Part shown: positions 1-8,123 of the stretch, one piece after another
How positions within the stretch are numbered: the stretch's first letter is position 1
Layout: each line of letters starts with the position of its first letter
Assembly (NCBI RefSeq): GCF_029961025.1
Contig: NZ_JASBVP010000014.1
Location: forward strand, 1-34,593
Reading direction: 5' to 3'
DNA length: 34,593 bases
Source: Mycobacterium sp.
Lineage (GTDB): Bacteria > Actinomycetota > Actinomycetes > Mycobacteriales > Mycobacteriaceae
Program-made: the position numbers and the translations under genes
The notes under the pieces: generated by a model
What the model was told of the DNA's origin: nothing
Seen by the model: the letters and a program-made list of their open reading frames with translations, nothing else
Database searches by the model: none

Positions 1-211
1 GCATGGTCACGATGTTGCGAAACGCCTGATGCATCTGGGCCATGGTGTCATAGGACGTCATCTGCGCGGCCCCGCTCCAGCCCGCCCCGGCGATGTTTTG
101 GCTCGACGCCCACATCTTGCGGGCCTCGTCCTCGACGGTTTGGGCGTGCACGTCGAAACGGCCCGCCATCGCCCGCATCTGATTCGGGTCTGTCATAAAA
201 CGCGTCGGCAT
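1..211 (-). CDS. esxM: EsxM-type WXG100 secretion substrate (partial)
   Basis: The protein reads from an ATG at 211 on the minus strand and runs off the left edge after about 70 codons. It begins [19 protein letters not shown] and has the WXG turn as W-S-G at residues 45-47, which closely resembles the EsxM/EsxJ subfamily of M. tuberculosis as I remember it. WXG100 proteins fold as helical hairpins and are exported as heterodimers; the usual partner, EsxN, would lie just off the window. A strong purine-rich ribosome binding site (gaggagggag) sits upstream. The gene follows the PPE gene by 50 bp on the same strand, so it is probably part of the ESX-5 substrate operon. The C-terminal export motif is not visible because of the truncation. 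Confidence 0.93.
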   Translation of the reverse strand, partial: MPTRFMTDPNQMRAMAGRFDVHAQTVEDEARKMWASSQNIAGAGWSGAAQMTSYDTMAQMHQAFRNIVTM

Positions 212-261
212 TTGCGTGTCTCCCTCCTCTGCTGTCGTCGGCTCTTTCTCAGCCGCCTTAC

Positions 262-1452
262 TTAGCCCGCGGCCACCGGACGCGGCACCACGCTGGGACG
301 CACATCGAACCGCGGGGTGGCGGCGGTGTGCGCACCCGCGCCCACGCCGCGACCGACGATGTGCGCCAGCGGAACCCCGCCGAGCAGGCCCGCAGGGCTG
401 CCCGCCCCGAGCCCGGGAGCGGCGCCCAGCCCCGTGCCTGGCACCGCCCCGCCGGCCGCCGGGGCCGCCAGCGCCCAGCCCTGCGGCACCGACAACGCGC
501 CGACGGTGCCCGCGTGGCCCAGACCCGCGGTCACCGCACCGACACCGCCGGCCCCGCCCGGTAGCGCCAACGCACCCACCCCGGAACCAAGGCCGGCAGA
601 CACGGCCGGCCCCAACGCCTCGGACACTCCGGCCTCACCTCCGAGCTTCATGGCCGCCGGTGCTTTGGTGAGGTTGGCGAGCAGGCCAGCACTACTGGCT
701 ACAGCCGAGGTGATGCTTGCAGGCGTCCTCGGGAAACTGTTGAGGTTACTCAGACTTGACAGCGACGACGTGGACGACGTCGACGAGGTCGATGCGGTGA
801 GGCCGTGCGCCGCCTGCGGCACCGCCGACACCAGTTGCGACCCCACTGTGTGCGCATGGGTGCCGGCCGCCGTGGCGGTGGCTTGAGCCACCGCCACGGC
901 CTGGGTTTGGGCGGCTATCCCGGTCGCGGTGGTGGTCGGCGCGGGCGGGGTGAACGGCGGTAACGCCGACGCGGCGGACGAGGATCCGGCATAGCCGTAC
1001 ATCGCGGCGGCGTCCTGGGCCCACATCTCGCCGTATTGCGCCTCGGTGGCCGCTATGGCGGGGCTGTTCTGGCCGAAGAAATTCGTCGCCACCAACGCAG
1101 CCAACTGGCTACGGTTGGCCGCGATCAGCGCGGGGGGCACCGTCGCGGCATATGCCGCCTCATAGGCGGACGCCGCAGCCCGGGCTTGGGCGGCGGTCTG
1201 CTCCGCGTGGGCCGCGGCGGCGTTCAGCCACGCCACATAGGGCGCCGCCGCGGCCGCCATGGACACCGACGACGGGCCCAGCCACGGCCCGCCGGCCAGC
1301 CTCGAGATCACCGACCCGTAGGAGGACGCCGTCGAATACAGCTCGGCGGCCAGCCCGTCCCACGCCGTCGCGGCGGCCAGCAGGGGACCCGATCCCGGGC
1401 CGGCATACATCCGCCCGGAGTTGATCTCCGGTGGTAACGCGCCGAAATCCAT
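262..1452 (-). CDS. PPE family protein, SVP subfamily, ESX-5 substrate
   Basis: This 396-residue protein opens with the canonical [12 protein letters not shown] of PPE proteins. It carries the W-L-G turn at residues 57-59 of the helical PPE domain (about residues 1-180). Residues about 200-260 are Ser/Thr/Ala-rich low-complexity sequence. An SVPQGW motif at residues 321-326 places it in the PPE-SVP subfamily. I chose the ATG at 1452 because it gives the family N terminus; an in-frame GTG three codons upstream (1461) is possible. The gene begins 18 bp after the PE gene, the classic PE-PPE pair. By family knowledge the two form a heterodimer, are recognised by the chaperone EspG5 and are exported by ESX-5 to the cell surface or medium. 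The PPE25-27 group of M. tuberculosis occupies this place; I cannot assign a numbered orthologue. Confidence 0.93.
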   Translation of the reverse strand: MDFGALPPEINSGRMYAGPGSGPLLAAATAWDGLAAELYSTASSYGSVISRLAGGPWLGPSSVSMAAAAAPYVAWLNAAAAHAEQTAAQARAAASAYEAAYAATVPPALIAANRSQLAALVATNFFGQNSPAIAATEAQYGEMWAQDAAAMYGYAGSSSAASALPPFTPPAPTTTATGIAAQTQAVAVAQATATAAGTHAHTVGSQLVSAVPQAAHGLTASTSSTSSTSSLSSLSNLNSFPRTPASITSAVASSAGLLANLTKAPAAMKLGGEAGVSEALGPAVSAGLGSGVGALALPGGAGGVGAVTAGLGHAGTVGALSVPQGWALAAPAAGGAVPGTGLGAAPGLGAGSPAGLLGGVPLAHIVGRGVGAGAHTAATPRFDVRPSVVPRPVAAG

Positions 1453-1470
1453 CCTCGCCACCCCGGGTGG

Positions 1471-1770
1471 TCAGGCCGCCGCCACGGCGTTGGCGGCCTC
1501 GGTGGCCGCATACGATCCGGCGCTGGCCATCAGGGTGCTCACAAACGCCTCGTGAATCGCCGCGGCCTGGGCGCTGACCAGTTGATACATCTGGGCGTGC
1601 GCGGCGAATCGGGCAGCCGTCAGCGCCGACACCTCATCGGCGGCGGCGGGAACCACTCCGATCGTCGGGGCTGCCGCGGCAGCGTTTTGAGCGCTCAGCG
1701 CCGAGCCGATGGCCTGCAGGTTAGCCGCCTCGGCTGCGAGCGCCTCCGGCTGTGTGCTCACGAAGGTCAT
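1471..1770 (-). CDS. PE family protein (PE18/PE19-like), ESX-5 substrate
   Basis: This is a 99-residue protein with only the PE domain (MTFVSTQPEAL at the start), the typical length of PE18/PE19. The general type VII export signal YxxxD/E is present as Y87-A-A-T-E91 after the second helix. The ATG at 1770 follows a ribosome binding site ggaggag at about 8 nt spacing. Longer readings upstream lack PE character and are unlikely. It is the first gene after a 392-bp gap downstream of eccC5 and is followed closely by the PPE gene, with which it should form an export-competent dimer. Its own promoter probably lies in the gap, but I cannot point to one firmly. Confidence 0.95.
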   Translation of the reverse strand: MTFVSTQPEALAAEAANLQAIGSALSAQNAAAAAPTIGVVPAAADEVSALTAARFAAHAQMYQLVSAQAAAIHEAFVSTLMASAGSYAATEAANAVAAA

Positions 1771-2162
1771 CGCTGCTTTCTCCTCCTGGGACCGACACCA
1801 GCAATCGCTTCGTGCATGAGCGTAGAGAGCCTCGCCGGGCTGCGCCGCGGCCCGCGGCGGCCATCGACGGTGTGTAGACCGCGTTTGCGCGCCGGTGCCG
1901 CGGCGATAACCCGCGGGTATCACCGGCCTCGAGCCAACCATCTAATCGGCTTCTACCTGCGCTAACAGCCCCGCCAGCCACCTTTGGCCCGACGGTGCGG
2001 CCACCGTCACGGCGTCAACCCGACACGGCCGGCGAGATTAAAATCGTGCTGCGGATAAAGCCTTTCACCGCGGTGGCGCCCACCTGCCAGCAACACCGGA
2101 TAACCACAGCGCCTCGGCCCGCAGCCCGCTAGCGCCGGTGGCTCCTGTTGCCTATTGCCGCA
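1771..2162. other. Intergenic gap between eccC5 and the PE gene
   Basis: There are 392 bp with no convincing gene. In M. tuberculosis, as I recall, cyp143 and a ferredoxin gene sit between eccC5 and the PE/PPE cluster; there is no trace of either here. On the minus strand the gap would hold the PE promoter, and the segment near 1935-1950 (rc contains TTAGATGG) is a weak -10 candidate only. No hairpin with a T-run is visible for eccC5 termination. Confidence 0.6.
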
Positions 2163-5100
2163 CTACTGCCGCAAGTCGGTGGCCGCGACGTGAACGAACA
2201 CGCCGGTGTCCTCCGCCATCAGCAGCCCGCGGCCGCGCGGCAGCGGACCACCCTTCATCTTGCCCCGGATGTACCCCTCGTCGGGGTCGGCGTCCATCAC
2301 CAGCAGAGGGGTGTTGGCCTGGTGCAGGGCCCGCAGAATCGGGTCGCTGCCCGCCGAGGACCAGCCGCCGAAGGTGCGGGCGACGATCACGTGCAAACCG
2401 ACATCGGTCGCCCGGGTCACCCAGGCCGCCGCCTTGTGCAGCGGCGAGTCGAAGCCCGTCGGCAGCTGTTGCAGGTCGTCGATGATCAAGAAGATTTCCG
2501 CTCCGCTCCACCACGACCGCGATAACAACTCATCGGCCGACAGCCCTTGCGGCGGCTGGCGTTTGGCCAAAGTCTCGGAAAGCTCGTCCATCATCGCCGC
2601 GACGCCGTCGACGGTGTAGGCGAACTTCTCCAGGTACTCCGGGCCCAGCATCCGCAGCAGCTGACGGCGCGGATCCACCAGCCACACCTGTGCCGAGGGT
2701 CGTCCCGACGCCGGTGGCGCTGAGCTCGCGCCCGGCGCATACACCCGCCCGATCTCGGCCATGATGGTGGCCAGCGTGGTGGTGCGTCCGCATTCGCGCC
2801 GGCCGGTGATCATCAGATGGCTGTTCTCGGCGAAGTTCAGATACACCGGTTGCAGGTCCAATTCCGATATCGCCCATGCGATTCCACCTGCGCCAACCCC
2901 CTGGCGCTGATCGGCGGCGGCCAGTGCCCGCACCTCCTCCAGGCCGAACCGCGCCGGCAGCCGCCGCACCGCGCGGGCCCGGCCCACCGCCACCTCACGG
3001 ACCGCCGCGGCCACGCTGTCGGACTCGAACGCGGACTTCGGTGTGCTGGCCAACGCGGGACGGGCCACCAGCGTGTGCAGACCCGCCTGCGGGTCGGAGT
3101 CGAGACGCACGTAGTTGACCGGCACCATGCCGCGGCCGGGCTTGGCCGGCACGTCCTTGGCGAACCGGGAACGCACCAGCCGGGCGTCCTCGACCGCGGC
3201 CAGTCGCAACTCCACTCGTGAACCGAAACCGCTGCGCACCGGGGGCCGCAACTCCGATTCCCGGTCGGCGGTGACCACCACGTGCACACCGAACGATGGC
3301 CCCTGGTTGATGATCTGGTTCACCTGCTCGATGAGCACTTCGTTTTCTTCGGCCAGCGCCCGATAGTTGTCGATCACCAGGTAGACGTCGCCGAACCCGT
3401 CATCGGGCACGCGACCGGTCTCGCCGCCGAATTTGCGCCGCCGGAATACCTCCATCGACGGCACGTCATATTCGAGGAAACTGCGTTTCCGGTCGCGCAC
3501 CAACGCCAGCATTTCGGCAACCGTGCGCCGCACCCCGTAGGGGTCGGTGGGGCCGACGACCGAACCCACGTGCGGAAGGCCGGCGACCGTCATCAGCGCG
3601 GTGCTGCTGTAGGCCAGGCAGTAGAACTGCACCTGTTCGGGCGTGTGGGTCAAGGCCGCCGAGCAGATCAGTGTCTGCAGCGCGGTGGTCTTGCCGGCAC
3701 CACCGGCGCCCAGGATCAGCACGTTGGCACCGGGTCCGGAGGTGTCCACTGTCCACGGCGGCTGGTCATGCTTGAACGGCCGGTCGATGATCCCGATCGG
3801 GAACACCAAGTCCCTGGCGGTGCCGTAGTCCTGGTGCCAGGGGCGGCCGAGGAAGCGGTTCACCAACTCGTCGATCGGCACCGGCTCGTCCAGCGGCGGC
3901 TGCCACAGCCGGTAGGGCTCGAAATCGATTCGGCGCAGCTGATCGATGATCACCGTGCCGACTTTCGGTGTCCGCCATTCGTATTCTTCGTCGTACACGT
4001 CGGCGTCGGCGGCCACTTCGCCATCGACGACCTCGCCGTTGGCGATCACTTCGCCATTGGTGATCACTTCCCCGTTGCGGGCGGCCGTTAGCTCCCCGTC
4101 CGCTCCGGACGGGGCGGTCTCAAGAGGGGTGAACGCGGTGGTGAACAGCTGCGGGCGAATGTAACCGGCGGTGTTCGCCAGGCGTGTCTGGCCTTCGTCG
4201 AGCGACACGCCACGGCGGTAGTCGCGCCACATGAACTCCGCCTGGAAGCGGACGATGTCATCGCCGCTCCTGCGCAGGTATCCCAACCCGGGCTGCGCCG
4301 GCAGGTTCACCGCGTTCGGTACGCCGGCCGCCTGGGCCGCCCCCGCGGTGCGTGCCTTCAGCACCAATCGGTAACCCATGTTCTCCATGAGCTTTTCGGC
4401 CCGGCTCTCGATGGTCTGGGAAGCCATCATCAGGTGAACCCAGTAGGCGCGGCCCTGCCGGCCGATCGAGTCCAGCACGTCGACCGCGGTCGGCATGATG
4501 CGGAACCACTCGTAGAACTCGTCGATCACCACCACCAGCACGGGCAGCGGCGGCAGGTCTTGCCCTCGGGCCCGCATCCTGGTCCGGATCTCGTTGTACT
4601 CCCTGGCGCCGTCGACGCCGGCACTGAAGCAGATTTCCTTGCGCCGGGCGATCTCGCCCCAAAGCGCCTCCAGGAAGCGTTCCATCAGCGCCTGGTCGTC
4701 TTCCAGGTCGGTGATGATCCGCGACACGTGCGGCACGCCCTCGAACGGCTTGACCGCCGTCCCGCCCTTGAGGTCGGCCAGGACGAATTGCAGGTTTTCC
4801 GGCGGATGACCGAGCAGCAGCGATGCGATCACGGTGCGCACCAGCGTCGATTTACCCGAACCGGTTGTCCCCGACATCACCCCGTGCGGGCCGTCGCCGC
4901 CCTCTTCGATGGATTTCATATCCAAAAACAGCAGTTCGCCATTGTCGGCCCGGTTGCCGAACGGCACCCGTAACCGATCTCGGCTGAACAGGTCTCGGCG
5001 GTCCGCCCACAATGCGTCGAAATCGATCTGGGCGGGGTCGTCAATCCCGTAGTAAGACAAGATGTCTCGAGCACCAATCTGGGTCACCCGCTGCCCGATC

Positions 5101-6368
5101 TCCTCGTAAGCCTCGGCGAGCCGCCAATGCGCCATCCGCAGCGCGAACTGTTCGGCCTCTTCCTCGGACATCCGGTCGGCCAGGGCGAAGAACCACGGGT
5201 TTTCGTCGATCACCAGCCAGGTGTCCCGGTCGCGGGGCAGCGCCTCCATGACGCCGGCGGCATTGGTGAATCGCAGCACCCGCTGCGGTACCGAGCTCCA
5301 CAGCGGGGAGCCGGTCAGATCGAAGAACGTCACCCCGTCGACACCCTCCGCGCTGATCACGTACTCCCACTGCGGGTCATCGATATCGGCGATGATCACG
5401 TGATGGGGCGTCGGGGTTTCCGCCGACGAACTGGCATGCCTGGGCGTGAACGACCCACGGCCGGAGAACAATTCGGCTTGCTCGGTGGCGAACTCCCGCA
5501 CCGATCGGTAGACCATCCGCGCATTGCCCGCGGCGTCCTGGCGTCGCGGATCGCCGAAATGCGGAAGCCATTTGACCCAGTCCCAACGTTGCAGATCGGA
5601 GGTGACGACGATCATCCGCAGATGGTCCGGGCCGTGGGAGAACGCCAGTTGACAGATCATCGCCCGCATCAGCCCCAACACCTGCTCGCGGCTGCCGACC
5701 AGTGCGTACCAGGGCTCGACCAGCAGCGAGACCATCTTCGGCAGGTTGTACACGACGCTTTGATAACGCCCGAATTCCTGCAGCGCCTTACCGGTCACCG
5801 GCTCCAGTTCGATGTCGGTCGGCATGTTTTGCGGCTCGCCCCAGGTCACCTCGGGCCGCGTCATGCCCACCCCGACCCGAACCACACCGAAGTTGAGGTC
5901 CTTGCCGTTGGGCATGCGTTCCCACATCCGACCCGACCCGACGGCCGCCGCCAGCGTGCCCGGCGCCGGGTGAAACCACCGGTAGTTGGCGTCCATGCTG
6001 TTGGCCGATTCGGCGGCGGTGTCGCGCAGCATGTCCAGCATCAACATGAACTGCCCGCGCATCGCGTCGAGTTTCGGCCGGCTCATCTGCTGGGTGCCAC
6101 CGAAGCGCCCGCCGAACATCATCATCGCGATCCCCCCGATCATGAAGATCGGAAAGATCGCACCGGCGCCCAAAAACATCCTGGACCCGCTGGCGACCAT
6201 CGCGGCGATCATGCCGACCAGTAGTCCGATCACCAACACGCCGACGACCACCATCCACCATGGCTTGCCTTCCGGTGGCGGCACACTCAGCGGTGTCGGT
6301 AAGACGATGTTCTCCGGCTTAACTGCCGGTGCCCGCTCCGGGGTAGGTCGTGCAAATCCACGTTTCAC
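2163..6368 (-). CDS. eccC5: ESX-5 type VII secretion motor ATPase EccC5
   Basis: This 1401-residue FtsK/SpoIIIE-type protein is the fused EccCa-EccCb form and is the motor of the ESX-5 inner-membrane complex. Two membrane helices lie at about residues 37-58 and 66-86, followed by three ATPase domains. Domain 1 has an intact Walker A GTTGSGKS (500-507) and Walker B ending D616-E617. Domain 2 has Walker A GAGGAGKT (887-894), but its Walker B ends D1000-N1001. Domain 3 has GRRECGRT with Arg1195 in place of the Walker lysine and D1297-D1298 in Walker B. In EccC studies domain 1 hydrolyses ATP and the last domain binds the substrate signal, so degenerate domains 2 and 3 fit. An acidic repeat linker (about 760-800) joins domains 1 and 2. 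The start is GTG, overlapping the eccB5 stop (GTGA), which implies translational coupling. Confidence 0.97.
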   Translation of the reverse strand: MKRGFARPTPERAPAVKPENIVLPTPLSVPPPEGKPWWMVVVGVLVIGLLVGMIAAMVASGSRMFLGAGAIFPIFMIGGIAMMMFGGRFGGTQQMSRPKLDAMRGQFMLMLDMLRDTAAESANSMDANYRWFHPAPGTLAAAVGSGRMWERMPNGKDLNFGVVRVGVGMTRPEVTWGEPQNMPTDIELEPVTGKALQEFGRYQSVVYNLPKMVSLLVEPWYALVGSREQVLGLMRAMICQLAFSHGPDHLRMIVVTSDLQRWDWVKWLPHFGDPRRQDAAGNARMVYRSVREFATEQAELFSGRGSFTPRHASSSAETPTPHHVIIADIDDPQWEYVISAEGVDGVTFFDLTGSPLWSSVPQRVLRFTNAAGVMEALPRDRDTWLVIDENPWFFALADRMSEEEAEQFALRMAHWRLAEAYEEIGQRVTQIGARDILSYYGIDDPAQIDFDALWADRRDLFSRDRLRVPFGNRADNGELLFLDMKSIEEGGDGPHGVMSGTTGSGKSTLVRTVIASLLLGHPPENLQFVLADLKGGTAVKPFEGVPHVSRIITDLEDDQALMERFLEALWGEIARRKEICFSAGVDGAREYNEIRTRMRARGQDLPPLPVLVVVIDEFYEWFRIMPTAVDVLDSIGRQGRAYWVHLMMASQTIESRAEKLMENMGYRLVLKARTAGAAQAAGVPNAVNLPAQPGLGYLRRSGDDIVRFQAEFMWRDYRRGVSLDEGQTRLANTAGYIRPQLFTTAFTPLETAPSGADGELTAARNGEVITNGEVIANGEVVDGEVAADADVYDEEYEWRTPKVGTVIIDQLRRIDFEPYRLWQPPLDEPVPIDELVNRFLGRPWHQDYGTARDLVFPIGIIDRPFKHDQPPWTVDTSGPGANVLILGAGGAGKTTALQTLICSAALTHTPEQVQFYCLAYSSTALMTVAGLPHVGSVVGPTDPYGVRRTVAEMLALVRDRKRSFLEYDVPSMEVFRRRKFGGETGRVPDDGFGDVYLVIDNYRALAEENEVLIEQVNQIINQGPSFGVHVVVTADRESELRPPVRSGFGSRVELRLAAVEDARLVRSRFAKDVPAKPGRGMVPVNYVRLDSDPQAGLHTLVARPALASTPKSAFESDSVAAAVREVAVGRARAVRRLPARFGLEEVRALAAADQRQGVGAGGIAWAISELDLQPVYLNFAENSHLMITGRRECGRTTTLATIMAEIGRVYAPGASSAPPASGRPSAQVWLVDPRRQLLRMLGPEYLEKFAYTVDGVAAMMDELSETLAKRQPPQGLSADELLSRSWWSGAEIFLIIDDLQQLPTGFDSPLHKAAAWVTRATDVGLHVIVARTFGGWSSAGSDPILRALHQANTPLLVMDADPDEGYIRGKMKGGPLPRGRGLLMAEDTGVFVHVAATDLRQ
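4035..4080. repeat. 18-bp tandem repeat within eccC5 (NGEVIx linker)
   Basis: Two full 18-bp copies (4035-4052 and 4053-4070) and a partial third encode repeated N-G-E-V-I-x hexapeptides on the minus strand. More diverged GEV units follow towards lower coordinates. The repeat lies in the acidic, probably disordered linker between the first and second ATPase domains of EccC5. Because the unit is a multiple of three, copy number could change by slippage without breaking the frame. Confidence 0.85.
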
Positions 6369-7891
6369 TTTGGTACCGCCAACTCCTGTGGGTTTGAATC
6401 TGTCGGGAGTGCGCCGTGTTCCACCAGCGCATCAGAGCGTGAAAGCGTCGGGCCGGGGGTGAGCAACCGCAATGCCACCCACGGCGCGGGGGTCGGATTG
6501 CCTGTCAGCCCCAGTGCGGTGCGCACGTCCCGGGTGTTGTCTACCCCGTACCGCACACCGGAATGCGAGAGCCACCACAACGATTCCCCCTTGGTGGCCG
6601 ACGGATCGTTGCCGGTGATAACGGTGAAGTTCGCATAGTCGGGGCCGAAATAGACATGGTCGGCCTGGCCTCCCGAGCTATCCGTCTTCACCAGCGACAC
6701 CACGTTTTTGGCGTCTCCCACCGGAACCGTCGGCCCGGCGACCAGCCGCGTCAGCGCCCGGTCCTCACCGGTCGTCCATTGCCACCACCAGCAGGTCGCC
6801 GGGTTGTCTTTCGCGTCCACCACGTTGAGCGGCTCATCCGGGAAGGCCGAGAGATCCAGCCCGGTGACCACCGGCATTTTCGCCAGCGCCGACGGACCCA
6901 CGACCTTAGGAGCCCCGGCCGCGGGGCCGCCCGCGTTCTGCAGAACCTGGGCGACTATCGGTGAGATCGTCTGCACACCGTTGGCCAAAACCAGTGAGTA
7001 CTGCTGTGGTCCACTGATTTGTGGTGTGACGATCACGCTGCCCACCGGTCCGGGGGCGTCCGGAAACGCCGCCGGACCACCCGAGCCCGGCACCACCGGC
7101 ACCGACAACTCCGGCCCCACCCCGAGGGCGTCGAACAACGCCTGGCTCATAGGCGGTGCGTGATCGATTTGCTCCGGGGCCAAACCCAGCGGCAACAACA
7201 CCGAGCGGTCTGCGGCATTGATGCGCGAGCGGCGTCTATCCCGGATCACGTAGGCGTTGCCGCCGTAGCGACGCAGCACCGCGTCCTGTTTGCCCAGCAC
7301 CCGCCGGCGATCGGTGAGCGCGGGTGCGCCGTCGATCACCGTCACCGTCACCGGTTGAGCGGCCGGCACACCGGCGCCGACACCCGGCGTCGGGGCCACC
7401 GCATCGCACACCAGCCAAGATGACGTCGCCGGACTCGTCGGGGATATTTCTGAGGGCGCGCCCGGGATACCCACCAGCGGCCCGTGCGGCTGCTGGGCTA
7501 TCTGGCTGGCCCGCACCTTGTGCGGGTCATCCGCCCGCCCGGTGATCAGCCGCGCCGAAGCGAGGTTCAGTGCCGGGTACAGCGTGTCACCCACCCGGAC
7601 GTAGAGCGCCCCGGTATTACGGTCCGCGATGATGGGCGAGTCGCCGAGCGTGCCGGCCGGGCTGATAAACGACCACAGCAACGCCCCCAGGCAGATCACC
7701 ACCGCCGCGGACACGGAGGCGACCACCGCCAGCACCTGCCGCCGACCCGGCTCCACCTCCATGCGAACCCGCCAGCGCGTCAAGGCCATCGCCATCCGGC
7801 GGGCCAAGAATTGATGACCGGTCACCTGGGTGCGGGTCGACAACCCCAGGCCGTAGCCCGAACCCCGCTGCCCGCGGTCCTCACCCGGCAT
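6365..7891 (-). CDS. eccB5: ESX-5 core complex membrane protein EccB5
   Basis: This is a 508-residue protein, close to the 506 residues I recall for M. tuberculosis Rv1782. A cytoplasmic N terminus with GYGLGLSTRTQVTG and FLARRMAMALTRW is followed by one membrane helix at about 53-75 and a large periplasmic domain. Within that domain, PIIADR and GALYVRVGDTLYPALNLASARL are hallmark EccB sequences. Cysteines in WLVCDAV and NPATCWWW may form the family disulfide. EccB is a structural subunit of the ESX membrane channel with EccC, EccD and EccE. ATG at 7891 is preceded by a gaggggtgag ribosome binding site. It is divergent from malQ across 232 bp and is translationally coupled to eccC5. Confidence 0.97.
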   Translation of the reverse strand: MPGEDRGQRGSGYGLGLSTRTQVTGHQFLARRMAMALTRWRVRMEVEPGRRQVLAVVASVSAAVVICLGALLWSFISPAGTLGDSPIIADRNTGALYVRVGDTLYPALNLASARLITGRADDPHKVRASQIAQQPHGPLVGIPGAPSEISPTSPATSSWLVCDAVAPTPGVGAGVPAAQPVTVTVIDGAPALTDRRRVLGKQDAVLRRYGGNAYVIRDRRRSRINAADRSVLLPLGLAPEQIDHAPPMSQALFDALGVGPELSVPVVPGSGGPAAFPDAPGPVGSVIVTPQISGPQQYSLVLANGVQTISPIVAQVLQNAGGPAAGAPKVVGPSALAKMPVVTGLDLSAFPDEPLNVVDAKDNPATCWWWQWTTGEDRALTRLVAGPTVPVGDAKNVVSLVKTDSSGGQADHVYFGPDYANFTVITGNDPSATKGESLWWLSHSGVRYGVDNTRDVRTALGLTGNPTPAPWVALRLLTPGPTLSRSDALVEHGALPTDSNPQELAVPK

Positions 7892-8123
7892 GGGAGCTCA
7901 CCCCTCGATCCGACAGAGATGCTTTGATGCTGCTCATGGCGCCACTCACAGCGATAACCGTAAAGCACCCGCGCCGGCCTCGCCACGCGGAAACCGTGTT
8001 TGCCGACAGCTTGGTGGACCTTGTAACCCACGGTTCGGACGGCCGCCATCGCGGTGTCATCCGTCGTTTGGCACCCCCGGTCCGCGACGCTTGTCTGCGG
8101 GTCTGCCGTGCCGGAGCCCTCGG
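7892..8123. promoter_or_regulatory. Divergent promoter region eccB5 / malQ
   Basis: This 232-bp region separates two divergent genes, so promoters for both should lie here. On the minus strand TTTACGGTTATCG contains TACGGT, which fits the mycobacterial -10 pattern TANNNT upstream of eccB5, but I see no matching -35. No operator or clear inverted repeat stands out. The role is inferred from gene arrangement rather than from a specific motif. Confidence 0.45.

Noticed and set aside
5127..6224. 365-codon open frame opposite the eccC5 N-terminal region
   Set aside because: It is antisense to a well supported secretion ATPase and has no coding features of its own.
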